64,000 nucleotides of DNA from Planotetraspora silvatica (GCF_016863315.1 NZ_BOOQ01000027.1:1-64000), one strand, 5' to 3'; shown: positions 1-8,027, counted from the stretch's first letter. A program made the numbers and translations. Notes: generated from the sequence alone by a model not told the origin.

Positions 1-41
1 TCGGCCAGCCCCTCCGGAATCACCTGCCGCTCGACAATCAC
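1..41 (-). CDS. possible N-terminus of a gene running off the left edge
   Basis: On the minus strand a GTG at 41-39 opens a frame reading VIVERQVIPEGLA that continues past the left edge. Only 13 codons are visible and there is no good Shine-Dalgarno sequence, only a G-rich stretch just before the GTG. The composition looks coding and the orientation would match a promoter in the AT-richer DNA to its right. No function can be assigned, and it may not be a gene. Confidence 0.25.
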   Translation of the reverse strand, partial: MIVERQVIPEGLA

Positions 42-243
42 ACCGCCGAAACTAACAACCCCCACCGACAAAAACGCCCGCGAAAAATGCCGGGAACAAT
101 TTCCCGAAACGCTATATATCCCAATTGCCAGTGACTTCCGAGTGGGGTGTCAGGTGACCGGCAATAGCGCGATACCCATTTTGTCGAATTTTGCATGTCA
201 TGCTTCGATATACGGCTTCGCGGCGCTGTCAGGTGGCGTCGGC
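42..243. other. intergenic region at the left edge
   Basis: About 200 bp with no supported gene. It is clearly richer in A and T than its surroundings and includes a TATATAT core near 113-119, so it is a plausible promoter region for a leftward gene beyond the edge. Several overlapping open frames on the plus strand begin here, but they are antisense to the HxlR gene and have no coding character. Confidence 0.4.
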
Positions 244-714
244 CTACTTTGGTGGGACGTCCCCCGGGTGGTCGACCTTGTTCACAACGGTGTCGTCCGG
301 GCCGAGTCGTCGCCCATCAAAGGAGTGGACTTCGAGGGCACGAAGCGGACGGCCATGCCGGCGATCGAGCATCTCCGAGTGTGGTTCGCCGGGATCGAAG
401 AAGTGAGCCTCGCCCCACTGCCGCAGCGCCACGATGACGTTGAAGAGATCCCTGCCCTTGGGAGTCAGGGCGTATTCGTGGTAGGCGCTGCCGTCGGATG
501 CCGGGACGACCTCGAGGACGCCGCCGTCGACGAGGCCGCGCAGGCGTGCCGTGAGGATGTTCTTCGCCACGCCCAGGCTGCGCTGGATCTCTCCGAAGCG
601 GCGATTTCCTTCGAGCAGGTCGCGCACGATCAGCAGCGACCACCAGTCACCGATCGCGTCGACTGATCGAGCGACAGGGCAGTCGCTCTCGTTGAGACGC
701 GTCCTCTTGACCAT
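244..714 (-). CDS. HxlR-family winged-helix transcriptional regulator
   Basis: A 156-residue protein opening MVKRTRLNESDCPVARSVD. The winged-helix domain covers roughly residues 12-105 and includes the family signature GDWWSLLIVRDL and a conserved N-terminal Cys (C12) often used for redox or electrophile sensing in this family. The region around KGRDLF and the acidic tail are typical. The ATG at 714 was chosen because the open frame upstream runs antisense through the neighbouring exporter gene. It is transcribed divergently from the MFS gene, with two copies of a 17-bp palindrome between them, so it is inferred to repress itself and the exporter. The ligand is unknown. Confidence 0.9.
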   Translation of the reverse strand: MVKRTRLNESDCPVARSVDAIGDWWSLLIVRDLLEGNRRFGEIQRSLGVAKNILTARLRGLVDGGVLEVVPASDGSAYHEYALTPKGRDLFNVIVALRQWGEAHFFDPGEPHSEMLDRRHGRPLRALEVHSFDGRRLGPDDTVVNKVDHPGDVPPK

Positions 715-736
715 GGCCCCTCCATCGAGGCAGTCG

Positions 737-791
737 GGTTGCAACATGCTACCAAAGGCGATTACCGTCTCAGCGGTAGCAACTTGCAACC
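737..791. promoter_or_regulatory. paired 17-bp palindromic operators between hxlR-type gene and MFS gene
   Basis: Two copies of GGTNGCANNNTGCNACC lie at 737-753 (GGTTGCAACATGCTACC) and 775-791 (GGTAGCAACTTGCAACC). Each is an almost perfect inverted repeat, and the centres are 38 bp apart. They fill the short gap between divergent genes, so they are the likely binding sites of the HxlR-type regulator. The second site ends just before the ribosome-binding site of the exporter. Confidence 0.75.
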
Positions 792-804
792 GAAGGAGCG
801 CCGC

Positions 805-2025
805 GTGGCCGGAACAACGAGAACCGCCGGTTCGAACGAAAGGGTGCCCGGCACCCTGTCGCGCCGCACAACGCTGCTGTTCGCCGTCGCCGGTGGAGTC
901 GCGGTCTCCAACGTCTACTTCGCGCAACCGCTCCTGGTCACCCTGGGCCAGGACTTCGCGATCAGCGCGGCGACCCTCGGCGCCGTCGTCACGCTCACGC
1001 AGATCGGCTACGGACTGGGCCTGTTCTTCGTCGTGCCACTCGGCGACCTGGTCGATCGACGGCACCTCATCGTGACGCAACTGCTGGTGCTTGCCGCGGC
1101 CTCGACCGTCGTCGGCACCGCGACGGGCGCGCCGATCCTGCTGGCCGGCATGGTCGCGATGGGGTTCCTCGCCGTGGTGACCCAGGCGCTCGTGGCCTTC
1201 GCCGCGTCCGTCGCCGAACCGGCGCGACGCGGGCACGTCGTCGGTGTGGTGACCAGTGGCGTCGTCACCGGAATCCTGCTCGCCCGCACGGCCTCCGGGG
1301 CGCTGGCCGACCTCGCGGGCTGGCGGTCGGTCTACCTCACCTCGGCGGTCCTCACCCTCGTGCTCGCGATGGCGCTGCATCGTGTACTCCCACGGCGCGC
1401 CGCGGCGCGCCAGACCCCCCTGCGGTACGGCCAACTCCTGCGCTCGACGCTCACCCTGTTCGCCCGGGAACGCGTGTTCCGCAACCGCGCGCTGCTCGCC
1501 CTGCTCATCTTCGCCGCCTTCAGCACGCTGTGGAGTTGCGTCGCCCTCCCGCTGAGCGCACCTCCGCTGTCGTTGTCGCACACGGCGATCGGAGCGTTCG
1601 GACTCGTGGGTGCGGCGGGCGCCCTCGCAGCGGCCCCGGCGGGGCGCATGCACGATCGCGGCCTCGCCCAGCGGACCACCGGAGTCGCACTCGCCCTGCT
1701 CGCCGTATCGTGGTTGCCCCTCGCCTTCACCCGGCAGTCGCTGTGGGCGCTGGTGATCGGCGCGATCATCCTCGACTTGGCCGTGCAGGCGGTCCATGTC
1801 ACCAACCAGAGCCTGATCCACGCACTCCGCCCGGACGCGGGCAGTCGGCTGATCGCCGGTTACATGGTCTTCTACTCGATCGGCAGCGCGACCGGCGCCA
1901 TCGCCTCGACCACCGTGTACGCGATGGCCGGCTGGGGCGCCGTGTGCGTCCTGGGTGCCGCGATCAGCGCGCTGGCACTTCTCGTGTGGGCGGCGACCCG
2001 GCGCGGCTCAGATGTCGTCGCCTGA
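805..2025 (+). CDS. MFS transporter, drug/arabinose efflux type
   Basis: A 406-residue polytopic protein with about 12 hydrophobic segments. The loop 2-3 signature of the major facilitator superfamily is seen as GDLVDRRHLI at residues 80-89, after a first segment containing NVYFAQPLLVTLG. These features resemble the YnfM/AraJ-like group of exporters. The GTG at 805 was preferred over an in-frame ATG at 739 because AAGGAG lies 6 bp upstream of it and because the ATG falls inside the first operator palindrome. With the divergent HxlR regulator it forms a typical inducible efflux pair. The substrate cannot be deduced. Confidence 0.88.
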   Translation: MAGTTRTAGSNERVPGTLSRRTTLLFAVAGGVAVSNVYFAQPLLVTLGQDFAISAATLGAVVTLTQIGYGLGLFFVVPLGDLVDRRHLIVTQLLVLAAASTVVGTATGAPILLAGMVAMGFLAVVTQALVAFAASVAEPARRGHVVGVVTSGVVTGILLARTASGALADLAGWRSVYLTSAVLTLVLAMALHRVLPRRAAARQTPLRYGQLLRSTLTLFARERVFRNRALLALLIFAAFSTLWSCVALPLSAPPLSLSHTAIGAFGLVGAAGALAAAPAGRMHDRGLAQRTTGVALALLAVSWLPLAFTRQSLWALVIGAIILDLAVQAVHVTNQSLIHALRPDAGSRLIAGYMVFYSIGSATGAIASTTVYAMAGWGAVCVLGAAISALALLVWAATRRGSDVVA

Positions 2026-2058
2026 GCGTCCGGCCCACGTCCGACAGAGCGGCGATCC

Positions 2059-2592
2059 TCACGTGAGGCTCCTCACCAGTTCCGTGATCTCCTCGGCGAG
2101 GACGGCGTCTACGGACGCGTGCCGGTTGAGCAGCCGGTACCACATGGCCCCGAAGATCATGTCGACGACGAGGTCGAGGTTCGCGTGGGAAGACGGCGAG
2201 TCGCGCTCCAGCACTTCCCTCAGCGCGGCCCGCCGGGGGCCGATGAGCCGGGTGCGAAGCCGTTCCCCCAGATCCGGATCGCTCTGGGCCTCGGCCATGA
2301 GTCCCACGATCACTCGCCCGGCGACCCCGTCGGTCAGGGCGAAGGTCTCCCGCAGGAAGGATCCGAGGTCCGGCGGCGACGGCGGAAGTCCGGGGGCGAC
2401 AACGGCGGTCATCGCCTCCAGGAGCACGTCGGCCTTCGTGTTCCACCACCGGTACAGCGTCTGCCGCCCGGTGCCGGCCTCCGCGGCGATGGCCTTGAGC
2501 GTCACGTTCGGATAGCCGTCGCGCTCGCATAGCCGCAGGGCGGCCTGAAGGATGGCCCTGCGGGACTCTTCGCTGCGTGGCCTGCCGACCAT
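2059..2592 (-). CDS. TetR-family transcriptional regulator
   Basis: A 177-residue protein. Residues about 5-55 form the TetR DNA-binding domain (RRAILQAALRLCERDGYP...TLKAIAAEAGTGRQTLYRWW). The C-terminal half is the variable ligand-binding and dimerisation domain, with a TetR_C-like pattern. It is divergent from the SDR gene, and two related palindromes lie in the 77-bp gap, which suggests autoregulation and control of the SDR. The inducer is unknown. Confidence 0.92.
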   Translation of the reverse strand: MVGRPRSEESRRAILQAALRLCERDGYPNVTLKAIAAEAGTGRQTLYRWWNTKADVLLEAMTAVVAPGLPPSPPDLGSFLRETFALTDGVAGRVIVGLMAEAQSDPDLGERLRTRLIGPRRAALREVLERDSPSSHANLDLVVDMIFGAMWYRLLNRHASVDAVLAEEITELVRSLT

Positions 2593-2604
2593 GCGGCCAC
2601 TTTA

Positions 2605-2655
2605 CAGGACACCATGTCTCGTTTTAGCATTTACGAGGCATTATGTCTCGATTTA
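2605..2655. promoter_or_regulatory. duplicated TetR-type operator between regulator and SDR
   Basis: ATGTCTCG(T/A)TTTA is repeated directly at 2614-2626 and 2643-2655. The second copy is half of a 17-bp near-perfect palindrome, CGAGGCATTATGTCTCG, at 2634-2650. A weaker version of the same palindrome, CAGGACACCATGTCTCG, sits at 2605-2621, exactly 29 bp away. The divergent location points to the adjacent TetR protein as the ligand of these sites. The ATG at 2643 is part of an operator, which argues against it being the SDR start. Confidence 0.7.
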
Positions 2656-2669
2656 ATCAGGGGTACGAC

Positions 2670-3464
2670 ATGAGGACGATTCTCATCACGGGCGCCACCG
2701 ACGGCCTGGGCCGTCATCTCGCCGGGCGCCTCGCCTCCAGGGGCGACCGGGTGATCGTTCACGGACGGGACGCCGATCGGGTGCGGCGGGTGCGGGAGGA
2801 GATCGGCGGCACAACCGAGAGCGTGCTGGCGGACCTGGCCGATCTTCGGCAGGTCGACCGCATGGCCACCGAGGTCGAGGAGCGGTTCGACCGGGTGGAC
2901 GTGCTCGTGAACAACGCGGGTATCGGCGGGGGAGTGCCCGGATCCGGCAGGGAGGAGAGCCGCGACGGCATCGAGCTCAGGTTCGCGGTGAACTACCTGG
3001 CCGGCTACCACTTGGCCCGGCGCCTCACCCCGTTGCTTCTCAGGTCGACGCCCGCCCGCATCGTGAACGTGGCGTCGGCGGGCCAGCAGGCGATCGACTT
3101 CGGCGACCCCCTGCTCACCAAGGAGTACGGCAGGCAGCGGGCGTACTCCCAGAGCAAACTGGCGCAGATCATGTTCACCGTCGATCTGGCGGATGAACTG
3201 GCCGGCGCGGGAGTGTCCGTCACGGCCCTGCACCCGGCCACCTACATGGACACCACGATGGTCCGTCAGTCGGGCGTTCCCGTTCTCACCCCCGTGAAGG
3301 AGGGGGGCGACGCGACTCTGCGCCTCATCGACGAGGACGTCCCGAGCGGCCGCTACTTCAACGGCACCCGCGAAGCCCGCGCCGACTCCCAGGCGTACGA
3401 CGCCGAAGCGCGCGCCCGCCTGCGCGAACTGAGCGACGATCTCATCCGCCAGGCGCTCGGATAG
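2670..3464 (+). CDS. short-chain dehydrogenase/reductase (SDR)
   Basis: A 264-residue Rossmann-fold oxidoreductase. The cofactor motif TGATDGLG is at residues 7-14, the structural NNAG at 81-84, and the catalytic triad candidates are S136, Y159 and K163 (YSQSK). An early Arg/Asp pattern (HGRDADR) suggests NADP(H) preference, which is an inference. The start at 2670 was chosen because the fold begins immediately (MRTILITG) and an upstream ATG lies in the operator. It resembles retinol-dehydrogenase/WW-oxidoreductase-like SDRs of actinomycetes. The substrate is unknown; the divergent TetR suggests it is induced by that compound. Confidence 0.88.
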   Translation: MRTILITGATDGLGRHLAGRLASRGDRVIVHGRDADRVRRVREEIGGTTESVLADLADLRQVDRMATEVEERFDRVDVLVNNAGIGGGVPGSGREESRDGIELRFAVNYLAGYHLARRLTPLLLRSTPARIVNVASAGQQAIDFGDPLLTKEYGRQRAYSQSKLAQIMFTVDLADELAGAGVSVTALHPATYMDTTMVRQSGVPVLTPVKEGGDATLRLIDEDVPSGRYFNGTREARADSQAYDAEARARLRELSDDLIRQALG

Positions 3465-3507
3465 GCGTCAAGCCGCCCGGATAGGCGCCGGGCACCTCAC
3501 CGGGCGC

Positions 3508-4143
3508 TTAGAGAGGCGTCTCCGCGCGGCGCATGACGTGGTCGGGGATCGGGCGGGTCGCCAGCGGATCGGTCACCGGCTGCCGCCACGAGGTCGAGAG
3601 CGGCAGCACGCCCGCCCAGACGTCATGCGGATCGTCGGCGTCGTCCGGCGGGCCCTGCCGTATCTTGACCGAGGCCTCCTCCAGGGAGATCGCCAGGATG
3701 ATCGTGGCGGCCAGTTCCTTGCGGTTGGGCCGGCGGGCGTAGTCCCACTGGCCGGGGGCGACGTGCTCGGTCAGGCATTCGAGCGCGGCCAGCTTCTCCT
3801 CGTCCTCCAGGGCGCGCGGAACGCCGTAGATCATGGCGCTGCGGTAGTTCACCCCGTGCTCGAACACCGACCGGGCGAGCACCAGGCCGTCGATGTGGGT
3901 GATCGTCACGCAGACCGTGGCGTCCTGGGTGAGGCTGCGGCTGGCGACCGATCCGTGCAGGTAGATGTGGTTGGAATCGAAACCGTAGACCGTCGGCACG
4001 ACCATCGGGTCGCCGTCGGCGACCACTCCCAGATGGCAGACGAACCCGGCGCGGAGCACCGCGAAGAGATCCTCACGGTCGGTACGGCCCTGCTCCCTGA
4101 GCCGCCGATGGCGGGTTCGGCTGGTAGCCGACAGATCACTCAT
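3508..4143 (-). CDS. pyridoxamine 5'-phosphate oxidase-family (flavin-binding) protein
   Basis: A 211-residue protein of the split-barrel PPOX superfamily. The N-terminal part has the pattern LRAGFVCHLGVVADGDPMVV followed by VPTVYGFDSNHIYLHGS, characteristic of the group that binds FMN or a related cofactor and acts on small oxidisable substrates. The C-terminal part contains the conserved NRKELAAT and a late Trp-rich tail. There is no membrane segment or signal peptide, so it should be cytosolic. It is a single gene: its neighbour on the left is convergent, and the two short frames on its right share its strand but are separated from it by a terminator. The precise reaction is not known. Confidence 0.85.
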   Translation of the reverse strand: MSDLSATSRTRHRRLREQGRTDREDLFAVLRAGFVCHLGVVADGDPMVVPTVYGFDSNHIYLHGSVASRSLTQDATVCVTITHIDGLVLARSVFEHGVNYRSAMIYGVPRALEDEEKLAALECLTEHVAPGQWDYARRPNRKELAATIILAISLEEASVKIRQGPPDDADDPHDVWAGVLPLSTSWRQPVTDPLATRPIPDHVMRRAETPL

Positions 4144-4193
4144 AAAGTGACATCTAACCCAACGGCAGCGCTAGCCGGAAGCCTCGGGAGAAA

Positions 4194-4213
4194 GGGGCCC
4201 GAGAACGGGCCCC
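4194..4213 (-). terminator. rho-independent terminator behind the 53-codon frame
   Basis: Read on the minus strand, GGGGCCCG-TTCT-CGGGCCCC forms a perfect 8-bp stem with a 4-base loop and is followed at once by TTTCT. It starts 10 bp after the stop codon at 4224, which fits it ending the small-peptide transcript and shielding the PPOX gene. Confidence 0.75.
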
Positions 4214-4223
4214 TGATCCGATG

Positions 4224-4385
4224 TCATGCCGCCGAGGTCGGTCCCGAGGTGCGGGGGAACCGGATGACGTTGCCTCCGGTGTACGCCCGCAGATCGACGA
4301 CCTTGCGGCTCGGCCGGATCGGCCTTCGGCGCAGGGCCGGTCCGATGTCCCTGACCTTGGCGAGTGACGGCACCACCTTGAGCAT
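4224..4385 (-). CDS. small basic protein, 53 residues, unrecognised
   Basis: A short minus-strand frame beginning MLKVVPSLAKVRDIGPALRR and ending RFPRTSGPTSAA. It has a GGGGGG ribosome-binding tract 5 bp before the ATG and is followed after 10 bp by a good intrinsic terminator, so it looks like a real terminal cistron. The product is strongly basic (RRRPIRPSRK in the middle), with no Cys, no membrane segment and no signal peptide. The 78 bp upstream contain TTTACG and TATCTA elements that could be its own promoter. I do not recognise the family. It could be a small DNA- or RNA-binding protein or a peptide precursor, but there are no modification enzymes next to it. Confidence 0.5.
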   Translation of the reverse strand: MLKVVPSLAKVRDIGPALRRRPIRPSRKVVDLRAYTGGNVIRFPRTSGPTSAA

Positions 4386-4463
4386 GTAGACCCCCCGACC
4401 GTGATGGTTCCGTTATCCGTCCCCGATAGATACAGGTGACGACGTAAAGCAAGCGTAAAAAGA

Positions 4464-4565
4464 TCAGTAAGGCAGGTGGCGGCCGGAGGGCGAGCGGAGA
4501 TCGAGGTCGTAGAGGCCGCTCACACGGCGGGAGTGGCGTGGCCGGGAGATCCGTATGCGTCTCAT
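4464..4565 (-). CDS. 33-residue leader-like small open frame
   Basis: A minus-strand frame starting MRRIRISRPRHSRRVSGLYD and ending RSPSGRHLPY. It is preceded by a perfect AAGGAGG Shine-Dalgarno sequence (4574-4580 on the plus strand) 8 bp before the ATG, better than that of most genes in the window. Its stop codon is 78 bp before the 53-codon frame. Its basic N-terminus and small size are compatible with a regulatory leader peptide or a small secreted or modified peptide. No homolog is recognised, so its status rests on the ribosome-binding site and the arrangement. Confidence 0.45.
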   Translation of the reverse strand: MRRIRISRPRHSRRVSGLYDLDLRSPSGRHLPY

Positions 4566-4644
4566 GGTCCGTGCCTCCTTGCGACGATGGTGAGCAGACT
4601 ATGCTCCCTCCCGCTTGCGGTCCCCTTGTTTTCCGCTTGCAGCG

Positions 4645-5094
4645 TCAGCGGTAGGAGCCCGGGACCGCACGGGTGGTCACGGAGATCCTGTTCCAGGCGT
4701 TGATCGCCGCGATCGCCACCACGAGCGCGGCGAGGGACTCCTCGTCGTAGTGCTCGGCCGCCTCCTGCCAGACCTCGTCCGGCACCGGGTCGGGCCGATC
4801 GCTCAGCCGGGTGGACGCCTCGGTGAGCGCGAGCGCCGCCCGCTCGGCGTCGGTGTAGAACGGCGCGTCCCGCCAGGCCGCCACAGTGAAGAGGCGCTCG
4901 TCGGTCTCCCCTTCCTTCTTGGCCTCGTGACTGTGCATCTCGACGCAGAAGGCGCATCCGTTGATCTGGCTGGCCCGTAGCTTGACCAGGTGGAGTGTGC
5001 GCTGGGGCAGTGCGCTCTCGCGAAGGAAGCGCTCCAGGCCGTAGAGCGACTGATAGGCCTTGGGAGCCGCCGCAGCGACGTTCATCCTCTGCAT
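4645..5094 (-). CDS. AhpD-like carboxymuconolactone decarboxylase-family protein
   Basis: A 149-residue all-helical protein with the alkylhydroperoxidase signature: LVKLRASQINGCAFCVEMH gives Cys47-x-x-Cys50 and His54, the redox/proton-relay residues of AhpD-type proteins. Members reduce peroxides or other electrophiles using the CxxC pair. The start at 5094 has AAGGGG 6 bp upstream; a second Met nine bases on is less well placed. It is a single gene between the small-peptide frames and the LacI gene, cytosolic, with no obvious regulator. Peroxidase partner proteins are not present here. Confidence 0.88.
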   Translation of the reverse strand: MQRMNVAAAAPKAYQSLYGLERFLRESALPQRTLHLVKLRASQINGCAFCVEMHSHEAKKEGETDERLFTVAAWRDAPFYTDAERAALALTEASTRLSDRPDPVPDEVWQEAAEHYDEESLAALVVAIAAINAWNRISVTTRAVPGSYR

Positions 5095-5224
5095 AATTAT
5101 CCCCTTGTCATTCGCGTCATCCCTTTCGGGTCTCTACCCGCCGTACAGAAGGACAGGACACGGCCCCGATCTGTGACGCCGGCGTCCTGACGTCGCGCCG
5201 ACGGGGGAGACGTCAGGCGAGGTG

Positions 5225-6226
5225 TCAGGCGGATTCGCGGACGATCAGCCGGGTGGGGAGGATGACGGATTCCACGTGCTCCGCGCCGTCGATGAGCGCC
5301 AGCAGGAGCCGTACGGTCTCCTCCGCGACGTCGGCGAGCGGCTGGCGGATCGTGGTGAGCGGGGGATGGGTGGACAGGGCGACGGACGAGTCGTCGAACC
5401 CGCCGACCGCCACGTCGTCCGGCACCCGCCGCCCGGCGGCGCGCAAAGTCGCCAGCGCGCCGGCGGCCATCAGGTCGGAGGCCACGAAGACCGCGTCGAG
5501 ATCCGGCGTGCGCTCAAGGAGCCGGGCCATCCCGCTCTCGCCGCTCAGCCGGGTCCAGTCGCCGTGCTCGATCAGCTTCCTGGACGCCTTGCGCCCGAGG
5601 ACGTCCGCGAACCCCTCAAGTCGCTGGATGCCACCCGGCGTGTCCATCGGCCCGGTGATGGTCGCGATCTTCTTACGGCCCGCCTCGATCAGGTGACGGG
5701 TCATCTGGCGGGCGCCTTCGCGGTCGTCGGCCGCCGCGTGGGGGATCACGCTCTCCCTGCCGATGACCGCACCGAGGGCCACGGCCGGAATCGCGATGTC
5801 GACCAGCGCGTCCACCATCCGGTCGCCGGCGTGGGTGGACAGCAGGAACACGCCGTCCGCGTGGCCGCCCCTGACGTAACGGATCACCCGGTCGCGATCG
5901 CCGTCGTCGCCCGCCACCATCATCACCAGCGAGATGTCCCGATCGGCCAGCCGCCGGACCGCCGTGCGGATCGTCACGCTGTAGTTGGGGTCCTCGAACA
6001 GCTTCTCGTGGGGCTCGGACAGGACCATGACGACCGAACCGGTCCGCTGCGTGACGAGGCTGCGGGCGTTGCGGTTGACGATGTAGCCGATCTCGGCGAT
6101 CGCGCGCCGGACCGCGGCGTTGGCTGCGGGGCTGACGTACCGATCGTCGTTCAGCACGCGGGAGACGGTGCCGCGGGAGACGCCCGCGACCGCCGCGACA
6201 TCGTGAATGGTCGGACGCTTTGCCAT
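5225..6226 (-). CDS. LacI-family regulator of the galactan locus
   Basis: A 333-residue LacI/GalR repressor. The N-terminal helix-turn-helix (TIHDVAAVAGVSRGTVSRVL, about residues 6-25) and hinge are followed by a periplasmic-binding-protein-like sensor domain ending VGGFDDSSVALSTHPPLTTI. It is the last gene of the transporter operon, 14 bp after the second permease, so it is probably co-transcribed and autoregulated. Two palindromes resembling CTGTGMACGTKCACAG in the divergent promoter at 9371-9512 are its likely operators. The inducer is presumably galactose or a beta-1,4-galacto-oligosaccharide, inferred from the neighbouring GH42 and GH53 genes. Confidence 0.9.
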   Translation of the reverse strand: MAKRPTIHDVAAVAGVSRGTVSRVLNDDRYVSPAANAAVRRAIAEIGYIVNRNARSLVTQRTGSVVMVLSEPHEKLFEDPNYSVTIRTAVRRLADRDISLVMMVAGDDGDRDRVIRYVRGGHADGVFLLSTHAGDRMVDALVDIAIPAVALGAVIGRESVIPHAAADDREGARQMTRHLIEAGRKKIATITGPMDTPGGIQRLEGFADVLGRKASRKLIEHGDWTRLSGESGMARLLERTPDLDAVFVASDLMAAGALATLRAAGRRVPDDVAVGGFDDSSVALSTHPPLTTIRQPLADVAEETVRLLLALIDGAEHVESVILPTRLIVRESA

Positions 6227-6240
6227 GCCGGTATTGTCAC

Positions 6241-7122
6241 TCAGCTCTTGACGGCGCCGCTGGACAGGTCGGTACGCCAATATCGCTGCATCGTGAGGAA
6301 GAGCGCGATGAGCGGGATGAGCGAGACCAGCGCGCCCGTGATGATCAGGTTGTAGAGCGCCGGCTGGTTGGCCCCCGCCGCGAGCAGCGTGTAGAGCCCG
6401 ACCGTGAGCGGGAACGTGCGGTCGTCGCCGAGCATGATGAAGGGCAGCAGGAAGTTGTTCCAGATGGCGACGAACTGGAACAGGAAGATCGTGACCATGC
6501 CCGGCATCATGAGCGGCAGCGCGACCCGGCGGAGCAGCAGCCAGTGCCCGGCGCCGTCGATGCGGCCCGCCTCGAGGAGCGAGTCGGGGATCGCGGCGCC
6601 GGCGTAGACCCGCGCCAGATAGATGCTGTACGGATGCAGGATCTGGGGCAGCAGGACCGACCAGTAGGAGCCGGCCAGCCCGATCGAGGAGAACAGCACG
6701 TACTGCGGGATCGCCAGCACCACGGACGGCACGAGGATGCCGCCGATCAGCACGTTGAAGATCACGTTTCTGCCCCGGAAGCGATACTTCGCGAGGGTGT
6801 AGCCGGACACGGCCGAGACCGCGGTCGACAACAACGCGCCGCCGCCCGCGTAGACCAGCGTGTTGAGCATCCACAACCAGAACACGCCGCCTCGATAGGC
6901 GGCCAGGTCGGCGATGTTGGCGGCCAGGCCCGTGCCGGGGGCGAAGGTCGCCGTCGAGAACAACTCGGCCTTCGACTTGGTGGCGGCGATCAGCACCCAG
7001 CTCACCGGGAGGAGGCAGTAGACGGCGCCCAGCAGGAGGATCGCCGTCGGAGCCGCGCCGTACGGCCGAAGCGGTCTCCTGAGCGTGCGATGCGTCGCGG
7101 CGGTTCCGGTGGTGACGGCCAT
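6241..7122 (-). CDS. ABC sugar transporter permease, MalG/GanQ type
   Basis: A 293-residue inner-membrane protein with six predicted segments. The EAA loop that contacts the ATPase is seen as LLEAGRIDGAGHWLLLRRVALP. It is the second permease of a CUT1 (carbohydrate uptake 1) importer. Its ATG overlaps the stop of the preceding permease by one base (TGATG), implying coupled translation. No ATPase gene is present in the operon; actinomycete CUT1 systems commonly share the MsiK ATPase encoded elsewhere. Substrate inferred from context: galacto-oligosaccharides. Confidence 0.92.
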   Translation of the reverse strand: MAVTTGTAATHRTLRRPLRPYGAAPTAILLLGAVYCLLPVSWVLIAATKSKAELFSTATFAPGTGLAANIADLAAYRGGVFWLWMLNTLVYAGGGALLSTAVSAVSGYTLAKYRFRGRNVIFNVLIGGILVPSVVLAIPQYVLFSSIGLAGSYWSVLLPQILHPYSIYLARVYAGAAIPDSLLEAGRIDGAGHWLLLRRVALPLMMPGMVTIFLFQFVAIWNNFLLPFIMLGDDRTFPLTVGLYTLLAAGANQPALYNLIITGALVSLIPLIALFLTMQRYWRTDLSSGAVKS

Positions 7123-8027
7123 CAGCCCTCCTGGAACGCGCGGTCGCGGACGACGCGCAGGAAACCGAACGACAGGACGAGGGAGATCGCCGCGATGACG
7201 ATCGACGTGGCGGCGGCCGAGTACAGGTCGCCGTTGACGAACGCGTCCCGGTAGACCTTCATGAGCGGACTCCAGGTGGAGCTGATCGTGTTCGTCAGCG
7301 GCCGCAGCGCGGTCGGCTCGGTGAACACCTGGACGGTGGCGATGACGGAGAACACGGTCGTCAGGATGATCGCCGGCATCAGGATCGGGATCTTGATCCG
7401 CAGCGCGATCTGGCGCTCGCTCGCGCCGTCGATGCGGGCGGCCTCGTAGTAGGTCCGGGGGACCGCCCGGAGCGCGGTGTACAGGACCAGCATGTTGAAG
7501 CCCGTGCCTCCCCAGACCGCGATGTTGGCCATCGAGAACGTCACGGTTCCCGGGCCGAGCAGGACGGCGTCGATGCCGAGGTCGCGCAGCGGCGTGACGC
7601 TGGGCAGGTAGAGGAAGCCCCACAACAACGTCGCCACCACACCCGGCACGGCGTACGGAAGGAACAGGGCGATCCTCGAGAACCGGGCGAGCCGTACGTG
7701 CGCCGAGTCGAGCAGCAGCGCGAACAGCAGCGCCAGGCCGAGCATGACGGTCAGCACGATCGCGCCGTACCCGAGCACGCGCAGCCAGCCCGCCCACAAC
7801 TCGCCGTCGCCGACCGCCGCGCGGTAGTTGTCGAGGCCCGCGAAGACCTCCCTGCGTGCCCCGCGGCCGAGGCCGAGCCCCGAGACCTTCGTCCTGCGGA
7901 GGCTGAGGTAGGCGGTGTACACGATGGGGACCGCGGTGAAGAGCGTGAACAGCACCACGGCCGGTGCCAGGAACAGGTAGGGGGCGGCGCCCGCACCGCG
8001 GGCGCCGCTCGGCCGGTGTGCTCTCAT
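7122..8027 (-). CDS. ABC sugar transporter permease, MalF/GanP type
   Basis: A 301-residue membrane protein. An N-terminal hydrophobic segment (YLFLAPAVVLFTLFTAVPIV) is followed by five more, with the EAA motif as YYEAARIDGASERQIALRIKIP. It pairs with the downstream MalG-type permease and the upstream binding protein, whose stop overlaps its start (ATGA). It forms part of the galactan-oligosaccharide importer inferred from context. Confidence 0.92.
   Translation of the reverse strand: MRAHRPSGARGAGAAPYLFLAPAVVLFTLFTAVPIVYTAYLSLRRTKVSGLGLGRGARREVFAGLDNYRAAVGDGELWAGWLRVLGYGAIVLTVMLGLALLFALLLDSAHVRLARFSRIALFLPYAVPGVVATLLWGFLYLPSVTPLRDLGIDAVLLGPGTVTFSMANIAVWGGTGFNMLVLYTALRAVPRTYYEAARIDGASERQIALRIKIPILMPAIILTTVFSVIATVQVFTEPTALRPLTNTISSTWSPLMKVYRDAFVNGDLYSAAATSIVIAAISLVLSFGFLRVVRDRAFQEG

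Noticed and set aside
4171-4452. 93-codon minus-strand frame over the small peptide
   Set aside because: It is out of frame with the 53-codon peptide, lacks a ribosome-binding site and runs through the terminator.
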